This document shows positions 14,101 through 25,940 of a DNA stretch of 64,000 nt, one piece after another. The stretch is taken from contig LWCA01000004.1 in the NCBI GenBank assembly GCA_001642005.1, positions 1 to 64,000 on the forward strand. The letters run 5' to 3'. Position 1 is the first letter of the stretch; each line of letters begins with the position of its first letter. The DNA is from Intoshia linei (taxonomy: Eukaryota; Orthonectida; Rhopaluridae). A model generated the notes under the pieces. The model was given only the letters and a program-made list of their open reading frames with translations, searched no databases and was not told where the DNA came from. A program made the translations under genes and the position numbers.

Positions 14101-17100
14101 ATTTCCTAAACATTAACTTTAATTCTTTAAAAAAGGGTTTTTGAGTAATTTTTATTAACCAGATTTTAACAGGGGTTTTTTTGAGTATTTTTTTGAGTAT
14201 TAAAAAAGTGACATTTCGCTTTCATTATTTTTGCATTTGTTGTTTTATTTACAAATATAGTTTGCAAAATTTTAGGCTCTTACTTAAAAAAATAAATTGT
14301 TAGTCAAATAAACAAAGTACATTTGACTTAAATTTTTTTAAATTTTAACTTGATTAAGCGCATATATTGAATAATTTAGTTGAAATATTTACAAATACAT
14401 TGATGCCAATATTTTTTTTCATATTGGGTCAATTGTTTCATGGAATAGTAGTTGCAACTATGAATACTATTTCTTTTCTCATCATAGATGATAATGTATC
14501 ACCTAAAAGAAGTTCTATATATATTGGAGTTCTACATGGATCTGCAGTAATGGGATCTGCAATAGGCTACGTTTTAGGCGGATATACTCTCAAAGTTTAC
14601 GGAGATTTTTATAGAGCTGACGTGTAATTATTTTAAAAATTAATATATTTAAACTGCACACTTACTCTCACTTTATTACATTCCGGTATCTGCTGGTCAT
14701 AGCTAAGTTTATTAATCCTTTGTTAATTTAATATATTTCAGCATTATGGGATTCATTTAGGTTTATATTTACAGACTTACATTTTTATATTATATTAGCT
14801 TGATGTTATGTACTCCATACGAACAACACCTAGCTCTGCCAAGGGCACATTTTTATTATACCAAAAAAATAAATTCTCGTTAAAAATCCTACTATTAACT
14901 ATTATCAATCCTTTAAAGGAGTGTTGCTCAAATTTGTTTCAGGTGGAACCATCATATCACATTACTTTTTACTTTTTTTAAATTTTCCAACTCGTTTGAT
15001 TTTCAAAAAGAGAGACAACTGGGGTTTTTGACCTTAAGATGTGAAATTGGGAAGTTGAAATTTATCTTATTATACGTCCGGAAAAAGCTGTAATTGAAAT
15101 GTGGAAATTAAAAAATTCTAAGACTGGTAGTTATTTCAATAAAGTGGAACACACACAAACAAAAATCGCATAACATATTATATAAGTTAGGATTAATTAA
15201 TTCACCATAACTCGCTTATTTATTTATAATAATTAACATAATTAAAAATTATTATTATTAATTAACCACATAATTATTATGTAAGGTTAATAAACTATTG
15301 ATGATATTTAATCATAAAAATTGTTTTTCATTTATTAAGACAATTTTAAAATTTAGACCGATCGGATTGGACATATCAGATAAAAAGTGGTATGGAGCCT
15401 GGTATATAGGGTTCATAATTACATCAATATTTGCCGTAATGTGTTCAATTCCCTTATTTGGTTTTAATAGATTTTTACCTGGTATGATTAATGATATATA
15501 AGTAGTCTAAAGGGTGTTTCATTAAGATGGATCGATAAAAACAGTAAATAAAACAATGTTAATGGGTAAATTTTATTGATTTTTTATGGAATTATGTTAT
15601 TTGGCACATGTCAATTATGTGTGAAAAATAATATCGCCCAAATGTTTGCCAAAGCTTCGGCGGCACACCTCCACTCGATGGTCAAAATTTTTTATTACAT
15701 CTCTGCATAATTGCTCCTCGATCTCACCAATATGCTTTAACATCTTATCCTTCAACTGTTTAATTGTTGTCGACTTGTTGGCATAGACCTTATTCTTAAG
15801 GTAAACCCAAAGGAAGAAATCCAGATGCGTCAAATCGCACGATTTTGCTGGCCAACCCACTTTGCTGTTTTGAGAGATGATGCGACCTGGGAATTTCTTC
15901 TTCAATATAGCCATTGTTGCATTGGCTGTGGCATGTGGCGCCGTCTCGTTGAAACTACAAATTCTCGAAATCGATAGCATTCAATTAAGAAAAAAAAGTT
16001 GTTTATTATGGCACAGTATCTCTCGCCTGTCACAGTAACAGAATTGCCGGCATCATTCTCGAAGAAAAAGCGGTCCAATTAATCCGCCAGCAAAAAATGC
16101 ACACCAAACAGAGACCTTTGATGGATGCATCGGTTTTTTAGCAATTATCCATTTATCCAATTATCAATTGAGCAGGAAAGGTTCAGTTCTCTACAAGAAG
16201 AATCTCTACCGAAGACTAGGTGGAATTTGAAGCCTATTGTCCTAATTTTTGCTCATTTAAACACATTGGACGTCCCATTCTGTATTTACCAGTTGGGTTC
16301 ACATCTCTTATGAAATTATTTATGGCATGCCTACTTCTATTGATAATTTTTAGCAATTTCAGACACGTTTTGATTCGCCAAAACTAATTGCGTGATTTTT
16401 CTTAATTTATTATCATTTAATTTTAGTTTTATACATACTGTTAAAAATGATGCACTATAAAAGAAAAATAAAAAAATTAAATAATTACCTGTTTAATTAA
16501 GCTTTAATTTATAATTAATAATAATAAATAATATAATATATGTATGATATTATAAAAATTACAATGTATCATAATAATGTGTATCATAATTTAGATTCCG
16601 ATGATTCCCACATTCGAAGTTTAAAGTCAAAACTTTTAATATTTTATGAAACCATAAATTCTATAAAAAACCTTTTAAGAGACAAAGTGTATATGCTAAT
16701 TGTAATTAGTGAGTCTTTTAATGCGTTCATCATTAGCGCATTCGTATATTTTACTCCAAAAATTATGTCAACAAAATTTAACGTCAATGCCAGCACATCT
16801 TCAGTTTATTCAGGTATAATAAAATTATTTAAGTGAATACAGTAAATCTTTTTTATATCGCTATTTTTGCATCATAGACTTAGATTATATGAAACAATCA
16901 CCCATAACATAATAAAGTGAACAATTAATATTTCTTTAAATCTTTATAAAAGAATATATTATCTCATTTTCTTGATCACATTTGAGTATGAAAAAGGCAC
17001 TGTATATTTTTTCTGTCTAAAAAAAATTAAAATTCCATTTTAGGGTGCACTCTCGTACCAGCAGGAATATTGGGGACAGTTGTCAGTGGATTTATTATTA

Positions 17101-20100
17101 AAAATATGACAACATTAAAGAAAATTAAATTTGCCGCTTTTTGTTATTTTCTAACTATTCCTTTGTTTTTTGCATTTTTTTTTAATTGTCAAGGCAATTT
17201 CGTTGAAGGAATTCACAAATTCTACAATACAACGGATAGGTAATTTTTTTCTCATTAATTCCGTTCATATTTACGTTTTATTGTTATTTTTGGTATTAAT
17301 GATATCTTTATTTTTTAACACTTTTTGTGTCTTTGTTACCAATTCTAAGACATTTCAATTATAAATATGATTAATTGCTATAATATATACGTTTAGATTA
17401 AGTTATCAAGATTCTTGCTCAACCAGGTGTGATTGCAGTAAACCTACATCTGATCTTGTGTGTCATATTGAAAAGGGTCAAATTCAACCAAAATTATCAT
17501 ATTATTCGTATTGTTGGGCAAGCTGTACTAAAAAATATGTAATTTTATTAATGAATAATCCATTCAATACGGATACTACTCGAAACCATTAATCAATGAA
17601 ATCATCTATCGTTCGTATTTTTTATTTACATGGCTGTATTTATTTTGTAATACGTTTCTTTTTAGGGTAAATTTGTGAATTTCACTTTAAAATTTTATTT
17701 TCGGGACCTCAAGTATGGTTAATTGGTATGTGAATATGAAATTGAATTCAACGTTATTTTCGAATCTGCGTTCAGTGTTTTTAATCTGCCTGGAGAAAGA
17801 TATATAAAACATGGCATCTACTAGAGTGCTATAGAACACATTGTATAGTTTTATAATTTTTAATTTCAATTTTAGAAAAATTGTCTCTGTATTCCCATGA
17901 AAAGTATGATTGTAAATAAATCGGACTGCGAAGCTCATACTTGTCCTTATTTTTATGGATTTTTAGTTTTCTTATTTTTCATCATTTTCCTCACTTTTGT
18001 TTCATCTACTCCTATTATTCAATGTCTAATACGGTAATAATTATTAAATTATATTCTTAATTAAGTGTGTGTGTTATCGTTTATTTCAATAACTGCCAGT
18101 CTTAAAATTTTATAAAGTTCACATTTCAATTACAGTCTTTTCTGGGAGTGCTAGGATATTAAATTATTAGGAATTTTAGTATTTATATATTTTTTTTTCC
18201 GAAATATTTTATTAAAACAAAAAATGTAAAATAATTAAAAATTCGAAAATTAAAAAAAAACGGTTTTTCTGATATAGCTTATTCCAGTTGATATAAATAC
18301 AAAATGTCAACCATAGAATATTTCGATTAAAATAAAAATTAAAAATTTTAATATTGACCTACAATTTGAAAATAAATGTGCATTGCACGTCTACATATTT
18401 CCAATAAAGAAGTATGAATGAAAATCTATCTAATTCATTTTTTCGGAATTTTTTTCATTGCTACGCAATTTTTAAATTTCAAATTCTCATTTTCAAAATA
18501 TTTTTAATACTATTTAAATAGAAACTACAAAAACGAAACTAAAAGTAATACAACTTTGTTAATATCATTTTTATATTTATTACAATCCTTTGCAATATTG
18601 GTAAAATTCACTTAAATATGTTTATAAAGTGCTGATTCCGTTAATTATTGATATATAATTGCTATTTTTAAATATTTTTCAAGTTGGTACTGAATATATA
18701 TTATCACATTGAAAATGACAAAATAGGTTTATGTTATTTTATTTTTTCTGGAATTTATGCTATTTATTAGGATTTATAAGTTAGATTTTCAACGTGAATT
18801 AATTTTTTTGGTATAATCAAAATGTGCCCTCGGCAGACTAAGGTGCTGTTTGTACATAATACATAACATTCAACCTAGTTATTTATAAAATTATAATCTA
18901 ACATTTTTTATATAATTTTGTTTTTAGAACAGTTCATTTTAAGCATAGAGCAGTGGCACTGGGCTTTGGATGGTTAATAATAAGATTATTAGGTAAATTA
19001 AAGCATACACATTAGTTGTCGGCAACCGCTTGTGCCAATATGAATTTTATTATGTACTATTAAACAGTTTTATTAAACGTTAACATTTTTGACACTTAGC
19101 GAAAACTTGTATAATATATATTAGAGGTGTTCCAAAATTTTATAAATTATGTCCAATATCAGAAAAAGTTGAGTAATTAATCAAAAATGACAATACAAAA
19201 AAATAATTAAATTAAATAATAATTTGTGGAATCGCTTGTTATTTTAAACATACCATACAAAAATGTTACACGGAAATTAAAACATATATTTATTTACTGA
19301 ATTTTTACCATTTCATGATTTGACTAGTCTTGTGTTGACCTCATTGTATGCTTATTCCAGTGATTCCTAACCTTTTTCTCCACAGCGCACTCCAACGTCA
19401 TAAAAATATTCAACCGCACTTATAAATTTTCATAATAATTCATAGCGGAACATATTGTTTATCACTGATTTGAACGTTAAATACAGTCTAAGTCCTTATT
19501 AACTGAATTTATATTAGCAAAAATTCCATAACGAAATTTTAAAATATATGTTTTTCTTAACAAATTTGTATGAATCAAAAATTCCGTTAATAATGATTTT
19601 ACCTCTAAAGCTCTAGAATCTATTTTTAAGAGAATCGTAAATATTAACTAATTTTTCTATTAATTACAAGTCAATTACTATCATTGCGAAAATATCATTT
19701 TTATTTTTATTTTATATCTATAAATAATTTAAAATTTATAAAATTTTTCATGAACCCCATAAAAACTGATGTGGACCCTTTGTTAATGTTTTGTGCATAT
19801 TACTTTGTCATGTTTTATTCAAAAACTTATAATAACAAGAAATGTAACTATTTAATGGTTTTTATTTAAAAAAATTAAATTCCGTCAACTAGAGTGTTAC
19901 TATGGGAAAATTACATATTAACGGAATTAAGGAATTTTAAATTCTGTTAATAAGGACTTAGACTGTATATATAAAATATAAATGTAATTTTATAGGCCAT
20001 GTTCCAGGACCAATAATAATGGGACACATATTGGACGGAGCATGCCTACAGTATGCATCAAATGGAAGTTGTAGTTTCTACCACAGTGATTATCTGACAT

Positions 20101-20264
20101 ATGCAATGTTGTTGTTTGGTATATTGTTCCGCATATCAACATTTATTTTGTTGATTATCGCAGTTAAATACTTTAAGGATCCATCAGAAGACATTTCCAA
20201 CACAAATTTAATGATGGAAACCATTTCTCATGAAGAAACTTCCTTTAATAATGTAGAAAAATAG
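11108..20264 (+). CDS. Organic anion transporting polypeptide (OATP/SLCO family), gene 2, with an apparent frameshift in exon 1
   Basis: Eleven exons: 11108-11248, 11763-11933, 12692-12820, 14359-14623, 15357-15481, 16595-16813, 17044-17239, 17397-17538, 17876-18033, 18928-18992 and 19996-20264, about 626 aa. Exons 2, 4 and 5 equal gene 1 exons 2, 4 and 5 in length and all shared junctions keep phase. Hallmarks are TTLEKRFGL, the signature variant SDKKWYGAWYIGFI, ten Kazal-loop cysteines and VPGPIIMGHILDG. Exon 1 starts MTDMNSRIKK in one frame, and continues as YTFGYGKWRPEFLQK in another after a run of nine A (11140-11148). One more A would join them, so this is either an assembly error or a real null allele. 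Two introns are present that gene 1 lacks. Introns hold several transposons. Confidence 0.82.
11434..11579. mobile_element. Short TIR element in OATP gene 2 intron 1
   Basis: The ends are inverted repeats: AGTGAAGACTTACTA at the left and, reversed, CAGTGAAGACTTACTA at the right. At 146 bp with no ORF it is a MITE, probably of the TA-inserting mariner type. It lies between OATP exons 1 and 2. Confidence 0.55.
13104..13257. mobile_element. TIR MITE, family TAAAGTGGCCAG, copy 1
   Basis: Ends are TAAAGTGACCAGAAAAA and its inverted counterpart TTTTTCTAATCACTTTA. The interior (TACTATCA, TTTTAGTTTATTTGG-like) matches the copies at 52090-52247 and 54128-54205. It sits in intron 3 of OATP gene 2. Confidence 0.6.
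13915..14050. repeat. Tandem repeat of about 60 bp in OATP gene 2 intron 3
   Basis: Two and a half direct copies share CACATATGNGTGGAGTC followed by TTTAAAA- or AATATT-rich spacers. There is no coding content. Confidence 0.5.
14795..15192 (-). mobile_element. Helitron-like copy, both ends present
   Basis: On the minus strand it begins TCCTAACTTATATAAT at 15192 after A, carries the GTGTGTGTTCCACTTTATTG segment, and ends near 14795 with degenerate hairpin and TTAG sequences. It is about 400 bp and non-coding, and inserted in OATP gene 2 intron 4. Confidence 0.65.
15515..16330 (-). pseudogene. mariner/Tc1-superfamily transposase remnant, DD41D-like
   Basis: On the minus strand, reading three broken frames gives SKVSVWCAFFAGGLIGP, then FQRDGATCH, then WPAKSCDLTHLDFFLW and a C-terminal tail down to 15615. 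These are the conserved blocks of an insect-type ITm transposase whose second and third aspartates are about 41 residues apart. The frame changes just after the second catalytic Asp, so no active enzyme can be made. The outer sequence GGGTGTTTCATTAAGATGG near 15515 looks like an element end. It lies in OATP gene 2 intron 5, whose flanking splice sites remain intact. Confidence 0.75.
18055..18878 (+). mobile_element. Helitron-like copy in OATP gene 2 intron 9
   Basis: The 3' end is at CTAG 18875-18878 followed by T, with the degenerate hairpin TGTACATAATACA. The 5' half shows the GTGTGTGTTATCG and CATTTCAATTACAG blocks from about 18060, but the TC terminus is not clear. Exon 10 starts 50 bases beyond the 3' end, so the element nearly abuts a splice acceptor. 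Confidence 0.6.
19484..19965. mobile_element. TA-flanked TIR element, family CAGTCTAAGTCC
   Basis: Both ends read CAGTCTAAGTCCTTATTAAC inward with a TA dinucleotide on each side, as expected for Tc1/mariner-type insertion. It is 482 bp with no transposase. A longer relative spans 30998-33775 and a fragment lies near 57000-57180. It sits in the last intron of OATP gene 2. Confidence 0.7.
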
Positions 20265-21351
20265 TAAAATAATGTAACATGTAGTACATTTAATTTGTGT
20301 AATAAATATTATATATACATGTTATAGACACTATATTGCATTGCAAAGTGCATATGGATGGGATTGCAATAGAGATGACAGAGATGGGAAAAGAGAGTGC
20401 TTATAATTGAAACAACGAATGTTTAAAATAGAATTTGTTAGTTTTTATTATTGATGCGGTCCCCGGGATATTATAGTAACTGACTAGGCACCCTATAATA
20501 ATTGTAATGCAATTCGAACCCGGTTTGGGGTGAACTTCGATAGCGGGGCATCCGCCGTTTGGGGCAATTTTTTAATATCATGTTAGTTTCATAGTATTTT
20601 GTACTATTTTCTATATATTAAAGCCTTAAAGATAAGAAGATATCTGAACAAAAACTATGTGTAATGTATGCAACAATTAAAGGAACAATATCTCGAATCA
20701 AAAAGAAAATTGTACCACTTTTGAGTAATTAACAAGCGAACCTAATTTTTTTGTTTTTTTTATTTGAAGATAATTTGAGAAATTACTATGCATGACCTAT
20801 AACTATTTAAAAAAGATTATTTTATGGAAACCCTTACTTTTTTTTGAAATTTGAAGGTTAAATCCTTATTTAAACATTTTCATTATATTTAAAAGTTTAA
20901 ATATATTTTAAAACTTTTTTTACATCCAAAATAATTGTAATACAAAAAAATTTTTAAATTTTTTTAGGTAATTCTTGCCTCTACTTCAGTAAAATACAAA
21001 TCAATTTTCTTTTTAGTTTTTACAATCTCATTTTCTCAATTCACTCTTTCAAAAAAATAAAAGTTATAAAAATTTTTAAAATGTCTTAAAATGTGTAAAT
21101 GTTATAAGCTGTAATTACATTTTTCTGACAACTGTTGTGAAGTGGATAAATGGTGAAGATTTCAAATTTAATTTGACTGTTACCAATTTCTATATAATGT
21201 AATTTTTATGTTCATTTTTAGTACGTTTATATCGGAGTTGTCTAAATTTTAGAAAAACCACCAAAACAACCATCCTTAATTATGAAGAGTAAACACAATA
21301 TTTATAATATAGAATAATGAATAATTTAATAAATAGAAATAATATGTCAAT
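20265..21351. other. Intergenic stretch between OATP gene 2 and the orphan gene
   Basis: A polyadenylation-like AATAAA is seen near 20301. Bases 20455-20570 are locally GC-richer but match no RNA gene or element I recognise. The rest is simple AT-rich sequence. The flanking genes converge here. Confidence 0.4.
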
Positions 21352-22392
21352 TTAACTTGTGTATGATGGGTTCATAGGATTCATAACTTCAAACGTAGGA
21401 CTGTGTATCAAGTTATCTGCAGGGCTATCTTTATAAATTTTTGCCGAATTTCCAGATATGACTAGTTTTTTACTTATTAATATAACGATTGAAATAACCA
21501 ATAGTATTATAAATAAAAATAAAACACCTAATCCAATCAAGAATCCACTTGTTAATACTTTATCCGGTGTATATTGACTTTCGAGAGATATTCTTGGCTT
21601 ATATGTATAATCTACAATATTTTCAAATCGTGTTCTAGACTGAAATACCACAAAAATATTATAGAAACTCGTGATTAAGTCAGGATATACAAGTAACTTG
21701 GTAAGAATAAAAAATTCAAATCCAATAAACACTAATACATAAATTTGAAGAAATGAATTTATAATGTAATTTTCTACGTACACCAGAAAGGTAACAAATA
21801 TAAGCACTTGGTTTATAGCTGAATATTTATCATATACTATCAACATTAATAGTGTACCTATTACTTGTACGCCATATATCAATTTTAAAGATTCAGCGCC
21901 ACCGCTTAAATGTTTATAATTCACAAAACTATTGATAGAAAATGAATAAATGAAATAAATATCATTTAATGATTTAAAAAATAAACAGGCGACTAAACAA
22001 ACGTTGGCACTATGAGTGAAAAATATATAATCATGTTTTTGTAAATTCTTTACACCGTTATAATATTTTTTACTTTGATATGCTGGATAAACCAGTGAAC
22101 TGACTCCAATAAACACTAATCCTATTAAAATTATATCAGTATTGAGACTGTAATTTTTTAAGTATACTAATGGTAACGTAATAAACTCACATAGGGCGAC
22201 TAATAGTATATGAATTACACTGTTTCCCAAAATTTTTGTTGCTTTCAATTCAGCAGGGTAACTTGAATTTTCATATTTGAAATAGATTCTAATCTTTTTC
22301 ACGAGAGGACCAAAATCTGAATTGTAAAACTTAATAGATTCGGCATTAGCATATACTAAAAACGCCAGAAAAATTGAAAATTTTAAGTTCAT
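21352..22392 (-). CDS. Intronless orphan multi-pass membrane protein, 346 aa
   Basis: A single long ORF starts at ATG 22392 and is not recognised as any known family. Residues 1-17 look like a signal peptide (MNLKFSIFLAFLVYANA). About six further hydrophobic segments follow, near residues 57-78, 84-105, 122-150, 168-188, 193-235 and 280-308. The C-terminal tail of roughly 38 residues is polar, with a PMNPSYTS ending. One NxS/T glycosylation site lies at NSS, about residues 42-44. An uninterrupted ORF of this length is unlikely by chance in such AT-rich DNA, and the membrane topology is coherent, so a real gene is likely. The lack of introns contrasts with its neighbours. A retrocopy or lineage-specific gene is possible. 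Confidence 0.65.
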   Translation of the reverse strand: MNLKFSIFLAFLVYANAESIKFYNSDFGPLVKKIRIYFKYENSSYPAELKATKILGNSVIHILLVALCEFITLPLVYLKNYSLNTDIILIGLVFIGVSSLVYPAYQSKKYYNGVKNLQKHDYIFFTHSANVCLVACLFFKSLNDIYFIYSFSINSFVNYKHLSGGAESLKLIYGVQVIGTLLMLIVYDKYSAINQVLIFVTFLVYVENYIINSFLQIYVLVFIGFEFFILTKLLVYPDLITSFYNIFVVFQSRTRFENIVDYTYKPRISLESQYTPDKVLTSGFLIGLGVLFLFIILLVISIVILISKKLVISGNSAKIYKDSPADNLIHSPTFEVMNPMNPSYTS

Positions 22393-22525
22393 TATAATTG
22401 CAAATATTTACATATCGATTAGAACGTTTACTATATTACAATGCACAATGTGTACAGTAGGACGTCACACGCACCTGTAAAACAAGGTTAATTGGTATTA
22501 AATGTTTTCAATTGTATAATATAAA

Positions 22526-23116
22526 TCCTTACTTATATAATATGCTATGAAATATTTGTTTGTATGTGTATGTTACCGTTTATTTCAATAACTACAAGTT
22601 TTAGAATTTTATAAAGTCAACTTTTCAATTACAGTTTTGCGAGAGTGTTAGCAATTAAGCCCAATCAACAATCAACAAGCCCAATTGTCTTTTTTTTTTT
22701 GAAAATCAAACAAGTTTAAAAAGTTAAAAAAATATCTTCAGGGCCAAAACCACAAATAACCTGCTTTTTTTTAATGAAAACAGCCATAGAATTTAAAAAA
22801 ATTTACAGGTATTAACTTTTACAATTTATCCCAATTAAAAAAAATATATTTCAGTATTTGCTTTTTTACTATGCTGAACAAAATGGTAAAAAAATTATTT
22901 AATTTTGTTAAGAATAATACTAAAAGGCCCGGTCCAGATGAAAATTGTTAACCCCTATAAAAATTTTTTAAGAAAATAAAACAATTATATATGGCTTCAG
23001 AGATAGTTCTTTTACTTTTAAGTGAATTACTCCATCTTAATTTTTTGTTTGTTAACATTTGTGTAAAAAATTTTAAAAACAATTGTTATCCGATTTTTAT
23101 AATTTATTAGACAGAA
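22526..23116 (+). mobile_element. 5' part of a Helitron-like copy
   Basis: It begins TCCTTACTTATATAATATG after A and contains the GTTTGTATGTG and CAATTACAGTTTTG blocks. It carries a piece of another repeat (GGCCCGGTCCAGATGAAAAT near 22928), and ends where the next copy begins. No 3' terminus of its own is seen. Confidence 0.55.
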
Positions 23117-24845
23117 TCCTAACTTATATAAAAGGCTACGCGATTTTTGTTTGTGTGTGTGTTCGACTTTATTGAAATAACTACCACTCATAGAATTTTT
23201 TAAAGACCACATTTCAATTACAGTTTTTTCCGGGACGTATAATAAGATAAATTTCAACCTCCCAATTTCACATCTTAANGTCCTTCTTTTTGAAAATCAA
23301 ACGAGTTACAGAATTTAAAAAAATATATATGCTGATACGGATTTTAAAATAATAAACATTATTATAAATTTAAATTTAAAAAAATTATATCTATAATTAT
23401 AAAAAGGGACAAAACCCCAAATTACTCTTCTTATTTTAATGAAAACAGCCCTATAATTTAAAAAATTTTACAGGTAGTACAGTTGTATCCTGTTAACACA
23501 CACAAAAAATTTCAATCCGAATAAGTGATGACTGCACGGTCAAAAAAGCATTTTGACTAATTAAACTTAATTTAAAACTAATCTCTCGGGTTAGACGAGT
23601 CAAATAGTCCATTCAAACTTTACTGGCGATAGAAAAATTTGATTTGGTTATTAATTTGATTAGTGAATGTAAATTTATTATTTGTTTTCAATTAAAAAAT
23701 GTCAAATGCATTCAAGACAGTTTGGATGAAATGACTGAAATGAAAAGTCTGATTGGACTTTTGGCAGAAAAACAAATTTGTGATTACATAAAGAATAAGA
23801 TTATTGTCATTTCACAAATGTCGCTCAATTCTTTGACGGGTGATGATAACGATGGTGGTTTAGATATTTTTAATATCATGCAGAATAATGANAAGATAAA
23901 TTTCAACCTCCCAAACTCACATCTTACGGGTCAAAAACACGCTGATGCGGATTTCAAAATCATAAACGTTATCATAAGTTTAAATTTAAAAAAATTATAT
24001 CTTCATGGCCAACACCACAAATTCCCTTCCTTTTTTTTTAAAAAGCCCTAGAATTTCAAAAAATTTACAGGTGTTACAGTTGTATCCAATTAACATACAT
24101 AAAAAATTTCAATCCGAATAAGTGACGACTTCACAGTTAAAAAAGTATTTTAGTATTCATATATTTCTTTTCCGAAATATTTTATTAAAACAAAAAATGT
24201 GAAATAATTCACGGTCCGATAATTAAAAAAAAATTATTCTGATAGATCTTATTCCAGTTGATATAAATACAAAATTTCAATTCCAGAAATCTACGCATTC
24301 CCAATGAAAAATAATTTTTAATATATTATCAAACAATATTTTTCAAATATTTCGATTAAATTCAAAAATTGAAAATGTAAATAATGATCCTACAATTTCA
24401 AAAAAAATGTATATTGTACGTCTACACATTTCCAATGAAGACATATGGGTGAAAATCTATATAATTCATTTCTTCGCAATTTTTAAATTTTAAATTTTCC
24501 AAACATTTTTTATAATCTTCAAATTTTAACACTACAGCAACGAATTTATAAAATTAAATTTATATTAATTAANTTAAAAAAATGGGATAATAATTGTTTT
24601 TAAAATTCTTTATACAAATGTTAAACAAAAAATTAAGATGGAATAATTCACTTTAAAGTAAAAAGTAATGTGATATGTTGGTTCCACCTGAAACAAGTTT
24701 GGGAACCACTCCTTTAAAGGATTGATAATAGTGAATAGTAGTATTTTTAAGTTAGATTTTCAACGTGAATTTTTTTGGTATAATAAAAATGTGCCCTCGG
24801 CAGAGCTAGGTGCTGTTTGTACGTAGTACATAACAGTCAACCTAG
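23117..24845 (+). mobile_element. Helitron-like element with both termini, 1.73 kb
   Basis: The 5' end is TCCTAACTTATATAAAAGGC after A. The 3' end is the hairpin TGTACGTAGTACA, 11 bases, then CTAG followed by T, at 24827-24846. This is the textbook Helitron arrangement (5' TC, 3' hairpin plus CTRR, A/T target). No Rep/helicase is encoded, so it is non-autonomous. Single N bases at 23279, 23892 and 24573 interrupt it, and 23640-23890 carries unrelated, coding-like sequence. Confidence 0.7.
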
Positions 24846-25940
24846 TGATAATATAAAAATATTGTATCAAAAGTATATCCTTCATTTTAGTATGCCATAC
24901 CAATATTGGGATATACGACCACTCGATGTGAATCACTGTAAACTTACCATTACGGCTGCCATAACTGTTTTACATATAGAAATTAAGGTATTTCTATTAC
25001 CATTATAAGAATATATTAAATGTAAATAAAATGATTATGGTATTTCGTAATGGGTAAGCATTGAAAATTATAGATTGATTGCAATGATATTGTATTCATT
25101 GTATCAATTATATTTTGTTTTCAATCAATGCATTGAAAAATTTATATTACCAATTAACTCATTGGTATTTCAATTGATAAGAATTGATTGCAATCACTCA
25201 TTTCCAATCCCTGATCAAGGGTCTGAAAATTTCATAACAATTGGCTAACTTGATACACTAAGAAATGTAGCAGATCACTTATATAAAACTAAATATATCT
25301 TCCCATCTACACAATTTCTTTAAAAAAGTTTTTCTACTCAAACCCCATATTTAGTAAAGTTGTAACATTTGCATTTTTTAACATTTTTTTTCGAAAACGA
25401 CGTTACTAATGGTACATATCTTACATATATTATATATTACTGTTTAATACTCAGGATCTTGGAAAGGGGCTAGGACCATATGATATGATCAGCCTACTAT
25501 TCCATATTAATAGGTGATGGAAAAAATTTTCGTACAAAGGGCAAAACGTTTTTACATTAGCATTGAAAAAAACTGAAAAGAAAGTTTTGCAACCGCTGGA
25601 TAAAGGAATCAAACGTTTTATTTAATTTGTATATGGAGCAAAAATTTTTCATGTGACCCGAGCCCACAGTTGGTTCTACACACCTCTGATAATACTGTAT
25701 TTAGGCGTAATATATACAATTTAATTATAGGACGGTATGTGTAAATATTTGGATAATGAAAATGACACAGAATTAATGCATTTGAACGATGTCTGGTTAA
25801 AGCCAAAAAAATTTATTAAGGTAAAAAGGAATAATATAAATGTAAAAAATTATCAAAGAAAATTGCCTTAATTGAAATTATTCAGCCTGAGTCAGGATTC
25901 CTAATAGGAAATACTAATATAAAAACCTCCACTTTGATGA
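24846..25940. other. Gene-free stretch with decayed repeat fragments
   Basis: The only recognisable piece is a short decayed match to the CAGGGCTGTGGAGAG MITE family near 25455-25490. Around 25055-25190 there are repeated ATTGATTGCAAT motifs in both directions. No gene is supported. Confidence 0.35.

Noticed and set aside
20455-20580. GC-richer patch with a GGTTCGAAT-like motif on the minus strand, a possible tRNA
   Set aside because: No acceptor, D or anticodon stems can be formed around it; the T-arm stem does not pair.
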